Assembly (NCBI GenBank): GCA_963735455.1
Contig: CAVTKZ010000003.1
Span: forward strand, 1 to 64,000
DNA from: Palsa-1033 sp963735455
GTDB taxonomy: Bacteria > Chloroflexota > Limnocylindria > Limnocylindrales > CSP1-4
Length of the DNA: 64,000 bases
Direction of reading: 5' to 3'
A program made the translations under genes and the position numbers. The notes beneath the pieces are model-generated. The model worked only from the letters and a program-made list of their open reading frames with translations. It was not told where the DNA came from and ran no database searches. Below are positions 1 to 10,609 of this stretch, one piece after another (position 1 is the first letter of the stretch; each line of letters starts with the position of its first letter).

Positions 1-432
1 GGTCGGCCGATCGCCGAAGCCGGCGAAGTGGGCCTCGATCGGGATCCCGGCCCGGCGGATCGCGTCACGGCCCTTGCGCCCGACGGTGACCATCGTCACG
101 CCCCCGGCGCCCTGGTCGACGACCTCGCGCAGGGTGAAGCGGACGGCGTTGCTGGTCAGCGGGCCGGCCAGCGGCCGGTCGGTGGTGATCAGCACGATCA
201 GGCGCTTGCCGGCCGGATCGGCCATCGCCAGGAGGGGGTGCTCATCGCCGCTCAGCACCGCGGCCACATCGGCCAGCACCTCGTCGAGCTTCTCGCTGTA
301 GGGCCGGGCCGCCAGGGTGGCGTCCTGGGCGCGCTTGAGCTTGCTCGCGGCGACGAACTGCATCGCCCGGGTGATCTGGCGGATGTTCCGGACGGCGCCG
401 ATCCGCCGCCGGATGTCGCGCTGGCTGGCCAC
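1..432 (-). CDS. atpG: ATP synthase gamma subunit (partial)
   Basis: Central rotor stalk of the F1 ATP synthase, which couples c-ring rotation to catalysis in the alpha3-beta3 head. Only the N-terminal 144 residues are present; the gene continues past the left edge. Reading starts at GTG 432 with ASQRDIRRRIGAVRNIRQIT followed by RAMQFVAASKLKRAQ, the hallmark N-terminal coiled-coil helix of gamma subunits (family knowledge). It lies 27 bases after the atpA stop, with a G-rich ribosome-binding stretch (GGCAGGGGCAGCAGG) in between, in the usual H-A-G order. The beta and epsilon genes (atpD, atpC) are expected just outside the window. The start is a GTG, so an ATG-only search misses this gene. 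Confidence 0.93.
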   Translation of the reverse strand, partial: MASQRDIRRRIGAVRNIRQITRAMQFVAASKLKRAQDATLAARPYSEKLDEVLADVAAVLSGDEHPLLAMADPAGKRLIVLITTDRPLAGPLTSNAVRFTLREVVDQGAGGVTMVTVGRKGRDAIRRAGIPIEAHFAGFGDRPT

Positions 433-458
433 GCTGGTTGCCTGCTGCCCCTGCCGGC

Positions 459-1994
<1,536 letters not shown>

Positions 1995-2005
1995 CTGCTG
2001 ATCTC

Positions 2006-2551
2006 CTACAGGGCGCCCGAGACGAGCTGGTTCCGCAGTCGCTCGAGGCGACCCCGGACGCTCCCGTCGATCAGGCGATCGCCGACCCGGACGACGAGGC
2101 CGCCGAGCAGGCTCGGATCGACCTCCTGTTCGAGCTCGATTCGACCGCCGGTCATCTGTTCGAGCCTGGCGATAAGGGCTTTGACTTCGGCCGGCTCGAG
2201 CGGAGCGGCGCTCACGGCCCGGGCCGGGGTGATTCCTAGGCGCAGGTTGTCGAGCCGCCGGAACTCGGCGGCGATCCGCGGCAGGTCCTCGATCCGGCCG
2301 CGCTGGACCAGCAGCCGGAGGAGGTTGAGGACCGGCCCGCTGACCTTCTTCCCGAAGCCCGCGCTGACCGCCTGCTCGCGCAGCTCGGCGGGCACTGTCG
2401 GATCGCTCAGGCCGCGGGCGACCCCGGGATCCCCGAGGACCGCGGCGGCGCCATCGAGGTCGGTTCGCCAGGCATCGATCGTCTTGTCCCGGGTCGCGAT
2501 CTCGAACGCGGATTCGGCGTAGCGGCGGGCTGCCGTGGAGGGACGGGCCAT
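2006..2551 (-). CDS. atpH: ATP synthase delta subunit (OSCP)
   Basis: Peripheral-stalk subunit that links the b dimer to the top of the alpha3-beta3 head. 181 residues, normal size. It begins ARPSTAARRYAESAFEIA, typical of the delta N-terminal helical domain, and ends with the C-terminal segment VDPSLLGGLVVRVGDRLIDG, which matches the family consensus for binding subunit b. It starts 13 bases after the atpF stop. Its place between atpF and atpA is canonical. Confidence 0.96.
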   Translation of the reverse strand: MARPSTAARRYAESAFEIATRDKTIDAWRTDLDGAAAVLGDPGVARGLSDPTVPAELREQAVSAGFGKKVSGPVLNLLRLLVQRGRIEDLPRIAAEFRRLDNLRLGITPARAVSAAPLEPAEVKALIARLEQMTGGRIELEQEVDPSLLGGLVVRVGDRLIDGSVRGRLERLRNQLVSGAL

Positions 2552-2564
2552 CAGCTGCGGGCCG

Positions 2565-3137
2565 TCACTTGGCCGGCCCGCTCGAGCCGGCCTTGGCCAG
2601 GAACTCGTCGACGAGCCGGCGCTGGCGGGCGTCGCTCATCGTCTCGCCGACCACCTGGCCGGCGGCCGACAGGGCCAGGTCGGCGACCTCGCCGCGCAGG
2701 TCGAGCATCGCCTTCTGCTTCTCGGCCTCGATCTCGGCGGCCGCCCGGACGCGCAGCCGCTCGAGCTCTTCGCGGGTCGCGGCGATGTCCGCATCGCGCG
2801 TCTCCTGGGCCACCTTCTGGGCGCGGTCGATGATCTCCTTCGCCTCGCGGCGGGCTTCGACCAGGGTCGCCTGGCGCTCGGCGACGCTCGCCTCGCGGTC
2901 CTGGCGGGCCTGCTCGGCGTCGGCCAGGCCCTGGGCGATTCGCTCGCGCCGGTCATTGAGCATCTTGGTCAGCGGCCCGGAGCCGAAGGCCCGGAACAAG
3001 GCAAAGAAGACGACGAAGTTGAGCGCGCTGACGATGATCCAGAACAGGTTGATCGTCAGGCCGCCGGTCGGTGTGGCGTCCGCCGTCAGGCGGACAGCCG
3101 CATGGGCAGCCGCGCCGGCGACGGAAAGGAGGGGCAT
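2565..3137 (-). CDS. atpF: ATP synthase b subunit
   Basis: Membrane-anchored peripheral-stalk subunit of Fo. 190 residues: a short N-terminal segment, one membrane span at about residues 29-50 (INLFWIIVSALNFVVFFALF), then a long charged coiled coil rich in Ala, Glu, Arg and Gln up to about residue 175. A single b gene is present, so the stalk is probably a b2 homodimer rather than the b/b' pair of phototrophs (inference). Lies 18 bases after atpE in the operon. Confidence 0.96.
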   Translation of the reverse strand: MPLLSVAGAAAHAAVRLTADATPTGGLTINLFWIIVSALNFVVFFALFRAFGSGPLTKMLNDRRERIAQGLADAEQARQDREASVAERQATLVEARREAKEIIDRAQKVAQETRDADIAATREELERLRVRAAAEIEAEKQKAMLDLRGEVADLALSAAGQVVGETMSDARQRRLVDEFLAKAGSSGPAK

Positions 3138-3155
3138 GGGTGTCTCTCCGCCGGA

Positions 3156-3368
3156 CTAGCTGATGAAGATCGACAGGATGCCGACGACGATCGCCAGGAC
3201 GCCAAGCCCTTCGGCGAAAGCCGCCAGGATGATCGCCAGGCCGCGGATCTGGCCGGCTGCCTCGGGATTGCGCCCGATCGCGGTGGAGGCCAGGCCGCCC
3301 AGGATGCCGATGCCGATGCCGGGGCCGAAGACCCCCAGGGCTGCCAGCCCTGCGCCGATGTGTTCCAT
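3156..3368 (-). CDS. atpE: ATP synthase c subunit
   Basis: Proteolipid of the rotating Fo ring. 70 residues forming two membrane helices with the polar loop RNPEAAGQIR at 33-42. The ion-carrying carboxylate is Glu53 in FAEGLGV. The residue after it is Gly, and the first helix lacks the Gln of Na+ ring signatures, so proton coupling is most likely (inference from known c-ring motifs). Well-spaced ribosome-binding sequence AGGAGGAGC lies just upstream of the ATG. Confidence 0.97.
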   Translation of the reverse strand: MEHIGAGLAALGVFGPGIGIGILGGLASTAIGRNPEAAGQIRGLAIILAAFAEGLGVLAIVVGILSIFIS

Positions 3369-3442
3369 TCGGTTGCTCCTCCTATGTCCGGCCAGGTGGC
3401 CGGCCTACTCGGTTGTTGCTGGGTGGATCGAGTTCTCGGTCG

Positions 3443-4456
3443 CTACGCCGCGAGCGGCTCGGGCCGGGCGGGGTGCTCGATGGCCTCGGCCGCCTCGCGG
3501 CCCATCTCGCCCTCCTCGTCGCCATGGCTCTCGACGGCCAGCACGACGAAGAGCAGGCTGAGGATGCTGAAGATCAGGGCCTGGATGAAGTTCAGCATGA
3601 ATTCGAGGCCGAGGAGCAGGATCGGCGCGACGACCAGGGTCAGCGAGGTGATCACGGCCAGGGCCACCTCGCCGCCGTAGATATTGCCGAACAGCCGCAT
3701 CGACAGGGTGACCGGTTTGACGAACTCGAGCATCAGCTCGATCAGGCCGACGAACATCGCGATCAGCCCCGCCCCGATCCCGTTGCGGAACTCGTAGACC
3801 GGGAAGAAGCGGCCGAGGTAGCCCCCCACGCCGTGCTTGCGGAAGCCCTCGAACTCGAAGTAGCCGAAGCTCACCAGGGCCAGGCCGAGGGTGATGTTGA
3901 CGTCCGATGTCGGCGCCCGGAGCTCCTCGATCCTGCCGACCGGCGGGATCAGGCCGCTCCAGTTGCAGAACAGGATCAGCAGGAAGAATCCGGCAAAGAG
4001 CGGGATGTACGGCCTCGCCGGCGGGCCGCCCATGCTGAGCCCGAAGTTCTCGAGGCTCTCATAGGCGAATTCGACGACGTTCTGGATCCGGTTGGGGACC
4101 AGCTTCATGCCCCGCGTGGCCGAGAACGCCAGCGCCAGCAGGACGGCCATCACGATCCACATCGTGAGGATCGTGTTGGTGATGCTCGGGTGGAAGCCGA
4201 CCACGACCGAGCCGCTGGCCAGGGGATGGGCGGGATCGAGGTCGATCACGGTGTGCGGCGGCGGGAACTCGAGGGTCGAGGTGATGAAGCAGGTCGGGTA
4301 GCCGCAGGCCTGGCCCTGCGAGCCGCCCGATGGGAAGGGCGGCACGAACAGGACCGCCAGGATGTCGAGGACGATCACGGCCACGACGAGCAGGCCGACC
4401 CGGCGCAAGGGGCTGCGCGGCGCCGCTGGCGCGGGGGTCGTGATCTCGCTCGACAC
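3443..4456 (-). CDS. atpB: ATP synthase a subunit
   Basis: Stator subunit that forms the proton half-channels of Fo. The key arginine lies in LSMRLFGNIYGGE (about residue 254 from this start), with further conserved stretches MLEFVKPVTL and LEFMLNFIQALIFSILS. Several membrane spans. I place the start at GTG 4456 because GGAG lies 5 bases upstream of it; two GTG codons at 4471 and 4480 in the same frame would add 5 or 8 residues but lack a ribosome-binding site. An extra periplasmic-side loop with two Cys (about residues 50-63) follows the first helix. It is 74 bases upstream of atpE. Confidence 0.95.
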   Translation of the reverse strand: MSSEITTPAPAAPRSPLRRVGLLVVAVIVLDILAVLFVPPFPSGGSQGQACGYPTCFITSTLEFPPPHTVIDLDPAHPLASGSVVVGFHPSITNTILTMWIVMAVLLALAFSATRGMKLVPNRIQNVVEFAYESLENFGLSMGGPPARPYIPLFAGFFLLILFCNWSGLIPPVGRIEELRAPTSDVNITLGLALVSFGYFEFEGFRKHGVGGYLGRFFPVYEFRNGIGAGLIAMFVGLIELMLEFVKPVTLSMRLFGNIYGGEVALAVITSLTLVVAPILLLGLEFMLNFIQALIFSILSLLFVVLAVESHGDEEGEMGREAAEAIEHPARPEPLAA

Positions 4457-4527
4457 GCTTGCTCCACACACTTTGAGCACGGCCAGCGGGCCGTGCTCTC
4501 AATTGTCGCTCGGGCTTCCGACCCCTG

Positions 4528-4782
4528 TCAGTCGTACCTGGCCAGGAACCGGGAGATCAACCGGTAGATCCCGTACGTTCCGATCCCGGCACCGCCGAGG
4601 AAGCCGACGAGCAGGAAGACCGGCGAGGAACCGATTTGCAGATCGAGCCAGTGCCCCGCCAGCGCCCCGAACAGGGTGGTCACCAGCAGGAGGACCCCTA
4701 TCTCGGAAAAGAGGGCGAAATAGGCTCCGGTTTGGCCCGTCAAAGCGCCCGGAGTGTAGCAGCTGCCAACTGACAGCGGCAA
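4528..4782 (-). CDS. atpI: AtpI/AtpZ-like ATP synthase assembly or Mg2+/Ca2+ channel protein
   Basis: Small membrane protein heading the ATP synthase operon. Two hydrophobic helices (SEIGVLLLVTTLFGALAGHWLD and SPVFLLVGFLGGAGIGTYGIYRL) flank a short loop with WLDLQIGSSP. This matches the AtpI/AtpZ pattern (selG... G..lGxwLD...gtsP), a family linked to c-ring assembly and cation transport. The start is doubtful: TTG 4782 lies inside the loop of a large hairpin and TTG 4743 directly follows it; neither has a clear ribosome-binding site. The fold starts only around residue 17, so either choice keeps the whole domain. Confidence 0.75.
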   Translation of the reverse strand: MPLSVGSCYTPGALTGQTGAYFALFSEIGVLLLVTTLFGALAGHWLDLQIGSSPVFLLVGFLGGAGIGTYGIYRLISRFLARYD

Positions 4783-4793
4783 ACTCCGGGCGC
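4745..4793 (-). terminator. Large stem-loop between surface-protein gene and atp operon
   Basis: A perfect 11-base inverted repeat (GCGCCCGGAGT at 4745-4755, ACTCCGGGCGC at 4783-4793) encloses a 27-base loop with a smaller GCTG/CAGC stem. Read on the minus strand, the 3' arm is followed by TTTG, a very short U run. It probably ends transcription of the surface-protein gene before the atp operon, or acts as an atp leader structure. It overlaps the doubtful start of atpI. Confidence 0.55.
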
Positions 4794-4816
4794 CCTGGCC
4801 GGCAGCGCTCCGAGGG

Positions 4817-7800
4817 TCAGTGGAAGATCACGAAGCCCGCCACGTCGATCCGGCCGACGTAGTCCGAAACGATGATCGTATGGACCCCGACCGTGGCCCA
4901 CGTCCGGGCAAAGATCTCTCGGGCAGCGGCCGTCGTCCGGCTGTTCTCCGAAAAGACCCCGGCGGCCACGCCGTCGACCGAGATCCGGGCCGTTCCGCGC
5001 GCGGGGCTGATCGGCCCGACCCACGACACGGATGAGCAGGTGCAGGTGAACGTGGCTGAGGCGTAGCGCGTCGTTGCGACCTCGACGTGGCCCGTGGGCG
5101 TACCGGCCAGCGGGTGACTCGACCACGCGCCGGCGTAGGTCGCAGCGGTCTGCGGGAAGACGGTCGCTGTGAACGCCGGGCTGTACGTCCAGGCACCGAC
5201 GTTACCGATCAGGTCGACACCCCGGGTCCGGTAGACATACGAGCTGCCGACGAGGATTCCGCGATAGACGGACCGGGCGCCGACAGGTACGGACAACCAC
5301 ACAAACGGTGCGCCGTTGCGGCTCTCCATGACCTGGTAGTACTTGACTCCGAAGCCCTGGTCGCTGCCGCTCCAGGTCAGCTGGATCGTCATCGACGAGG
5401 TGAGCGCGTAGCCGGGAGCGATGTTCGGGATCGCGGCCGTCGTGACAGGACCGAAGGTGTCCGCGACCACGTTGAGGCTGACCGTCGCGTAAGCGATCCC
5501 GCCGCGCCCATCTCCGATCGAGTAGAGGAATGAGTCGGGGCCGATGTACGAGCCGGTCGGATCGTAGGTCACGTGCTTCTTGTCGGCGGTCAGGTGAACG
5601 GCTCCGTGGGAACCCTGGTGGAATCCCAGGATGGTCAGGTTGTCGCCGTCGGGGTCGAAGTCGTTCACGAGCGGGTTGATCGTGACCGGACCGCTGCCCT
5701 GGGCGATGTCCGGCATGTCGTTGTTCGGGGCTGGCTCCGGTGTCGGTGACCGGAAAGTCATTGATCGCCGCCGGAGGATGCTCGACGCCGGTAGCGGTGA
5801 TCGTGAACGTCTGGATCGCGCTCGTGTCAACGCCGCCATTTGCCGTGGCACCGTTGTCCTGGACGTCAATCGTGATCGTCGCTGTCCCGTTGGTGTTGAC
5901 CCCGAGCTCGTAGGTCAGGGTGCCGGCGGCATCGACAGCCGGCTCCTGGTTGAACATGTTCGGCCGGTCGTTACTGACGATGTGGTAGGCGAGGATCGCT
6001 TGACCCGATTCGTCGGGCGGCCCGGCGACGAATCCGGTCGCCCAACCGGCAACGGTGTGCACGACTGGGCTCGATTCGGCCGAGATCGTGATGTTGGCGC
6101 CCTTGACGAACGTCGGGGCGTCGTTGACCGGAGTGACCGTGATCGTGAACGTCTGGACCGGGCTCGTGTCGCTACCGCCATTGGCCAGGCCGCCGTTGTC
6201 GTGGAGGCTGACCGAGACGGTCGCGCTGCCGTTGGCGTTGGGTGCCAGGGTGTAGGTCAGGACGCCGGTCGATGACACGTCCGGCTGGACGCTGAACAGC
6301 GAGTTCGTGTCATTGGTCACGATGAAGTTGAGGGTCTGGGTCGGGTCGTTGGGGCCTGAGCTGATGGCGCTGGCCCAGGACGTGACGCTCTGGGCGACGG
6401 CATCCTCCAGGACGACCTGGTTCGCCCCGACGGTGAACGTCGGGGCCTGGTTCACGAAGTTGATCGTGATCGTGAACGTCTGGATCGCGCTTGTGTCGGA
6501 GCCGCCTCCGGCGGTCCCACCGTCGTCATGAATCTGGACCGAAACCGTGGCACTGCCGAATTGATTGGCGGCCGGGGTGAAGGTCAGGGTCCCATCCGGG
6601 GCGACGGCCGGCTGGGTGCTGAACAGCGGATTGTTGTTGTCCGTGACGATGAAGCTGAGGTTCTGGCCGGACTCACTCGGGTCGTCGCCGGGGCTCAGCG
6701 CGGTGGCCCAGCCGGAGACCGTCTGCAGTCCGCCGTTCTCGAAGGCCGATTGGTTGGCACCCTTGGTGAACGCCGGAACCTGGTTCACGTGGGTAACGTG
6801 GATCACGAACGTCTGGACGCTGCTCGTGTCGTGGCCGCTGTTGAGGACCCCACCGTTGTCGTGCAGGTCGATCGAGATGGTCGCGTTGCCGTTGACGTTG
6901 GCCGCCGGGGTAAATGTCAGCGTGCCGGCCGGGGAAACCGCCGGAGCGACGGAGAAGAGGCTGGGATTGGTGTCGTTGGTGATGATGAAGTTCAAGGTCT
7001 GGCCGGTCTCATTGGGACCGTCAGTGATCCCCGTGGCCCAGCCCACGACCGTCTTCAGGCCGGTGTTCTCGAGGACGGTCTGGTCCGCGCCGACGGTGAA
7101 CGTCGGAGCGTCGTTGACGGCCGTGACGGTGACCAGCATCGTGTCGGTCGTGCTGGTGTCGTGGCCGCCATTCAGGGTGCCGCCGTTGTCGTGGAGGGTG
7201 ACCGACAGGGTGGCCGACCCATTCGCGTTCGGGGCCGTCATGTAGGTCAGGTCACCGGTGCTCGAGTTAACGGCAGGCAGGACGCTGAACAAGGCGTCGT
7301 TGTTGGTCGTGACCGTGAACGTCAGGGTCTGGCCGGTGTCACCGGCACCCTCGCTGATCGACGTCGCCCAGCCGGAATCGGTCCGGGCGCCGGAATCCTC
7401 GAGGATCGTGTCGTCGAGGCCGCCGGTGAAGCTCGGCGCCTGGTTGACGCCCGTGACATTGATCGCGAAGGTCTTGACCGTGCTCGTGTCAAGGCCGCTG
7501 TTCGCCGTCCCACCATTGTCCTGGAGGTCGATCGAGATCGTGGCCGAGCCGGCGGTGTTGGCGGCCGGCGTGTAGGTCAGCGTTCCGGTCGTCGAGAGTG
7601 CCGGCAGGACGCTGAACAGGCTTGGGTTCGTGTCGCCGGTGATGTTGAAATGGGTCGTCTGGCCGACATCGCCATTGCCCGGGCCGGGGCTGATTGACGT
7701 CGCCCAGCCGCTCACGGTCTTCGCGCCGACATTCTCGAGGACGTTCTGGTCAGCGCCCTTGGCAAAGGTCGGTGCCTGATTCACCCAGCTGACCGTGACG

Positions 7801-8990
7801 TTGACCGTGCCCGTGGCGGTGTCCGTGCCGTCACTGAGGGTGTAGGTGAACGAATCGGGGCCGCTGTAGTTCGCGTCGGGCAAGTAGTGCACACCAAGGT
7901 GGTCGCCGTCGAGCGTCGTCGAGCCATGGGGCGGGTTCGAGACGGCGGTCACGGTCAGCGAATTGGAGTCGGCGTCGGTGTCGTTGGCCAGGACGTCGAC
8001 CGGCGTGCTGGCCGCGTTCTCGAAGACGGTTGCGGTGTCGGTGTTGGCGACGGGCGGATTGTTGCCGACGGTCAGGGTCGCCGTGTCGTGGAGGGTCATG
8101 TACGTCGTGGTGACCGTGTGATCGCCGGCGACGCTGGCCGTGCAATCAGGCGCGGTGCAGCTGCCGTTGGGAGTGATCGCGAGGGTCGCCGTCCCGGACT
8201 TGTCGCCGAGCGAGTTGCCCGCCGCGTCAAACGCGGTGGTCGTATACGTCTGCGACCCGCCGGGGCTGATCGTCGAGGTGGGCGGGCTGAGGACGACGTG
8301 GTCGAGCGATCCCGGGACCACGTTGAACAGGACGGTGCCGTTGTGCCCGTTGGCCGACCCACGAACCGTGACAGTTCCTGCTGCATCGCCGGTGACGTCG
8401 TCGGTCGCGACTCCCGAGCTGTTGGTGGAGTGCGAGACCGGGACGCCCGTCACCGTGCCGCTGCCGCCGTTCTGGTCGAACGCCACGGATTGGTTGTCGA
8501 CTGGGTTGCCGAACGCATCGGTGACGATGGCCACCACGCTGCGAACGTCGCCCGATGCGAGAGGGCTGTTGACCGTGGTCGACAAGTCGACGTTCGCCGC
8601 GGCGGCGGCGGCCACCGTCGTGTCGGCGCTGCCGATGATCGCATTGTCGTCGGTGTCGGTCGCGGTCAGGGTCTGGGGGCCGGCCGACTTGAACGTGACG
8701 TTGAAGGTCTGCGTGCCGCCCTCGCCGCCGGTGAACGGGATGTCAGCGGGGAGCACGGCGGCGCCGTCGGTGCTCGTGAAATGGACGTTGTCGGCGAAGG
8801 TCGTATCGATCGTCGAGTCATCGGACAGGAGCGCCGTCAGGGTGACGTTGAGATCGGCGACTCCGGCGGTCTCCGTCGCGCTCAAGCCGGTGATCGACAG
8901 GATGTCACCGGTCGTGGCCTGGGCCACGCCCGCCGGCAGGTAGAGGGAGATCAACAGGAGGCTGGCAAGAATCCGGGCACCGAGTCGCAT
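4817..8990 (-). CDS. Secreted repeat-rich surface protein (Ig-like and cadherin-like repeats), frameshifted
   Basis: Predicted secreted adhesin-like protein of about 1390 residues. ATG 8990 starts a signal peptide (MRLGARILASLLLISLYLPA, cut near GVAQA). The order is: Ig-like/invasin-type modules (about residues 30-290), a VCBS/cadherin-like module with DTDADSNSLT and GPDSFTYTLSDG, six tandem ~110-residue repeats beginning VNQAPTF or VNDAPTF, a second module with NDFDPDGDNLT, an FN3-like part, and a C-terminal beta-rich domain ending at 4817. Near 5740-5752 the frame jumps: the sequence reads ..AINDFPVT, then resumes as PEPAPNNDMPD in another frame. This is one extra or missing base, probably sequence error. 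No LPXTG or other anchor was seen. The gene starts 5 bases after the PKD-protein stop, so the two are co-transcribed. Confidence 0.8.
5790..7790 (-). repeat. Six tandem ~330-base coding repeats
   Basis: Six in-frame units of about 330 bases (roughly 110 residues) with boundaries near 7790, 7440, 7105, 6785, 6450, 6120 and 5790. Each unit has the pattern V-N-Q/D-A-P-x-F, then a QxVLEN-type motif, GWATxIS, GQTLxFxxT, LFSVxPA, GTLTYTPAANxNGSATxSxxLHDNGG and SDTSxVQTFxIxVT. This is a cadherin/VCBS-type repeat in the surface protein, not a non-coding repeat. Confidence 0.85.
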
Positions 8991-8995
8991 GGGTC

Positions 8996-10405
8996 TCACT
9001 CCGCGTTCGCGTTGACGACGATCGTCTGCTTGGTGGTATTCAGGTTGTTGAGGGTGAGGGTGGCCAGATACTGGCCAACGATCGTGTACTGGTGCATATG
9101 ACCCGAGAACGAGTTCCCGCATGCGGTCGAACATGCATCGGGCGTGGTCCCGTCGCCAAAGTTGAGTAGCCACGACTTCGCGTTGATGAAGGTGGCGCCG
9201 AACGTGACCGTGAAGGGAGTTGCCCCACCTGGCACCGTGCAGGTTGGGCTGCACGTGAACGTCAGGATGAGTGGGGCCGGAGTTGGCGTTGGAGTCGGAT
9301 GGGGCGTCGGCGTCGGGGTCGGATGGGGCGTTGGCGTCGGCGTCGGCACAGGAGTCGGCACTGGGGTCGGACGCGGAGTCGGGGCTGGCGTAGGGCTCGG
9401 ACTCGTGGACGGACTGAATGACGGGCTCGGGCTTGGGCTCGCCGTGGGCGTCGGGCTCGGTGTCGGCGTGGGGCTCGGCGTCAGGCTGGGCGTCGACGAG
9501 ACGATGGCGATCGCGGGTGCCGTGGCGGTGGCTGGTGAGACCGCCCCGGTCAGGATCGAGAAATGCGGATCGAAGACCGCCACGGCCAGGACGGCGATAC
9601 CGCCGAGGACGAGCAGAGCGCTGGCTCCATCGCGGATGTAGCGCCGTCGCCGGCCACCACCTGAGCCCCGCCCTCGGCGGCCCGCCTGAGCGTCGGTCGC
9701 CGGGCTGGCTGGCGGGATCGCGGCCGGCTCGGTTACCGACGTCGGCAAGCTGCCCATCCCGACGGTTGCACTGGGAACCGGCAGGAGCGGCAGCGCAGCG
9801 GCCGCGGCGATCTCGCCATCTTCGCGCTGATCCGGGGCGAACAGCTGATAGCTACCCGGGCTCGGCGGCCCCTGCACCGGCGCCAGTGGCGGGAACGCGG
9901 TCGGGGACGCGGAGGAGGCTTCGGCGGCTGGTTTCTGCATCGCGGCCATCACCGCCGCGACGGCCGCGACGGCCGCCTGGGCAGGCGTGTTGATCGCCGG
10001 CTGGCCCATGGTCAGGGGCGTCCCACCCTGCGCGATCGCGCCGGGCCTGGCGAGGGTTGCCGGAGCGACCGCCGGGCTGCGACCCGCCGATCCGAGGGTT
10101 TCGCCGGCCGGACCGAGGGCCATCGGCGGCCGTTCCGCGGCCGCCATCGAGACCTGGGGCAGCGCGACCTGGGGCACGGAGACCTGCGGCGGCCGGCTTA
10201 CCTGGACCGGCGCGGGATCCTCGTCGGCCAGGATCCCGAAGACCCGCCGGAGGGCCTCCCGTCCGATCTCGGCGTCGATCGGGTCGTCCGATTCGAACAT
10301 CCTCCGGACGTCGGCCGCGCGGCGCCGGCGCAGCACGGAATACGCGACGACCCAGACGAGGATCGCCACCGTAAGCACGATCGCGAGGATGATGGGCAGG
10401 CTCAT
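8996..10405 (-). CDS. Membrane protein with Pro/Thr-rich stalk and C-terminal PKD domain
   Basis: 469 residues. N-terminal membrane helix (residues 3-24, IILAIVLTVAILVWVVAYSV) followed by Arg-rich RRRRAADVRR. Next is a ~200-residue Ala/Pro-rich low-complexity segment and a second membrane helix near residue 260 (ALLVLGGIAVLAVAVF). A ~75-residue extracellular stalk of TPTP/SPSP/HPTP repeats follows, and then one PKD domain (CTVPGGATPFTVTFGATF, WLLNFGDGTTPDAC, with four Cys). PKD domains bind proteins or polysaccharides in other systems; the partner here is unknown. It is the first gene of the pair with the repeat-rich secreted protein, so a shared surface role is likely (inference). Confidence 0.75.
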   Translation of the reverse strand: MSLPIILAIVLTVAILVWVVAYSVLRRRRAADVRRMFESDDPIDAEIGREALRRVFGILADEDPAPVQVSRPPQVSVPQVALPQVSMAAAERPPMALGPAGETLGSAGRSPAVAPATLARPGAIAQGGTPLTMGQPAINTPAQAAVAAVAAVMAAMQKPAAEASSASPTAFPPLAPVQGPPSPGSYQLFAPDQREDGEIAAAAALPLLPVPSATVGMGSLPTSVTEPAAIPPASPATDAQAGRRGRGSGGGRRRRYIRDGASALLVLGGIAVLAVAVFDPHFSILTGAVSPATATAPAIAIVSSTPSLTPSPTPTPSPTPTASPSPSPSFSPSTSPSPTPAPTPRPTPVPTPVPTPTPTPHPTPTPTPHPTPTPTPAPLILTFTCSPTCTVPGGATPFTVTFGATFINAKSWLLNFGDGTTPDACSTACGNSFSGHMHQYTIVGQYLATLTLNNLNTTKQTIVVNANAE

Positions 10406-10609
10406 GGACGGGTGCGCGCGGACTCCGGTTCGTGAACGGAGGCCGATGCTAGCACCGGATGGCCAAATTGAGGATTAGGAATAGTGCCGATTGGGTGGAA
10501 CGACAGGGTGGTTCGGAATGGGTCATTGTGCGGGAGTTCGCTGTGGTTCGACCCCGCCCTGGACCCTTTGGCCGCAGCGTCCAACCGCGATCGTCCGCAC
10601 AATGACCAG

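Noticed and set aside
3156..3368. Na+-type ATP synthase c-ring
   Set aside because: The Gln and Ser/Thr ligands of Na+ rings are absent around Glu53.
5790..7790. Repeat array as a CRISPR candidate
   Set aside because: Units are ~330 bases, in frame and protein-coding; no short identical repeats with unique spacers.
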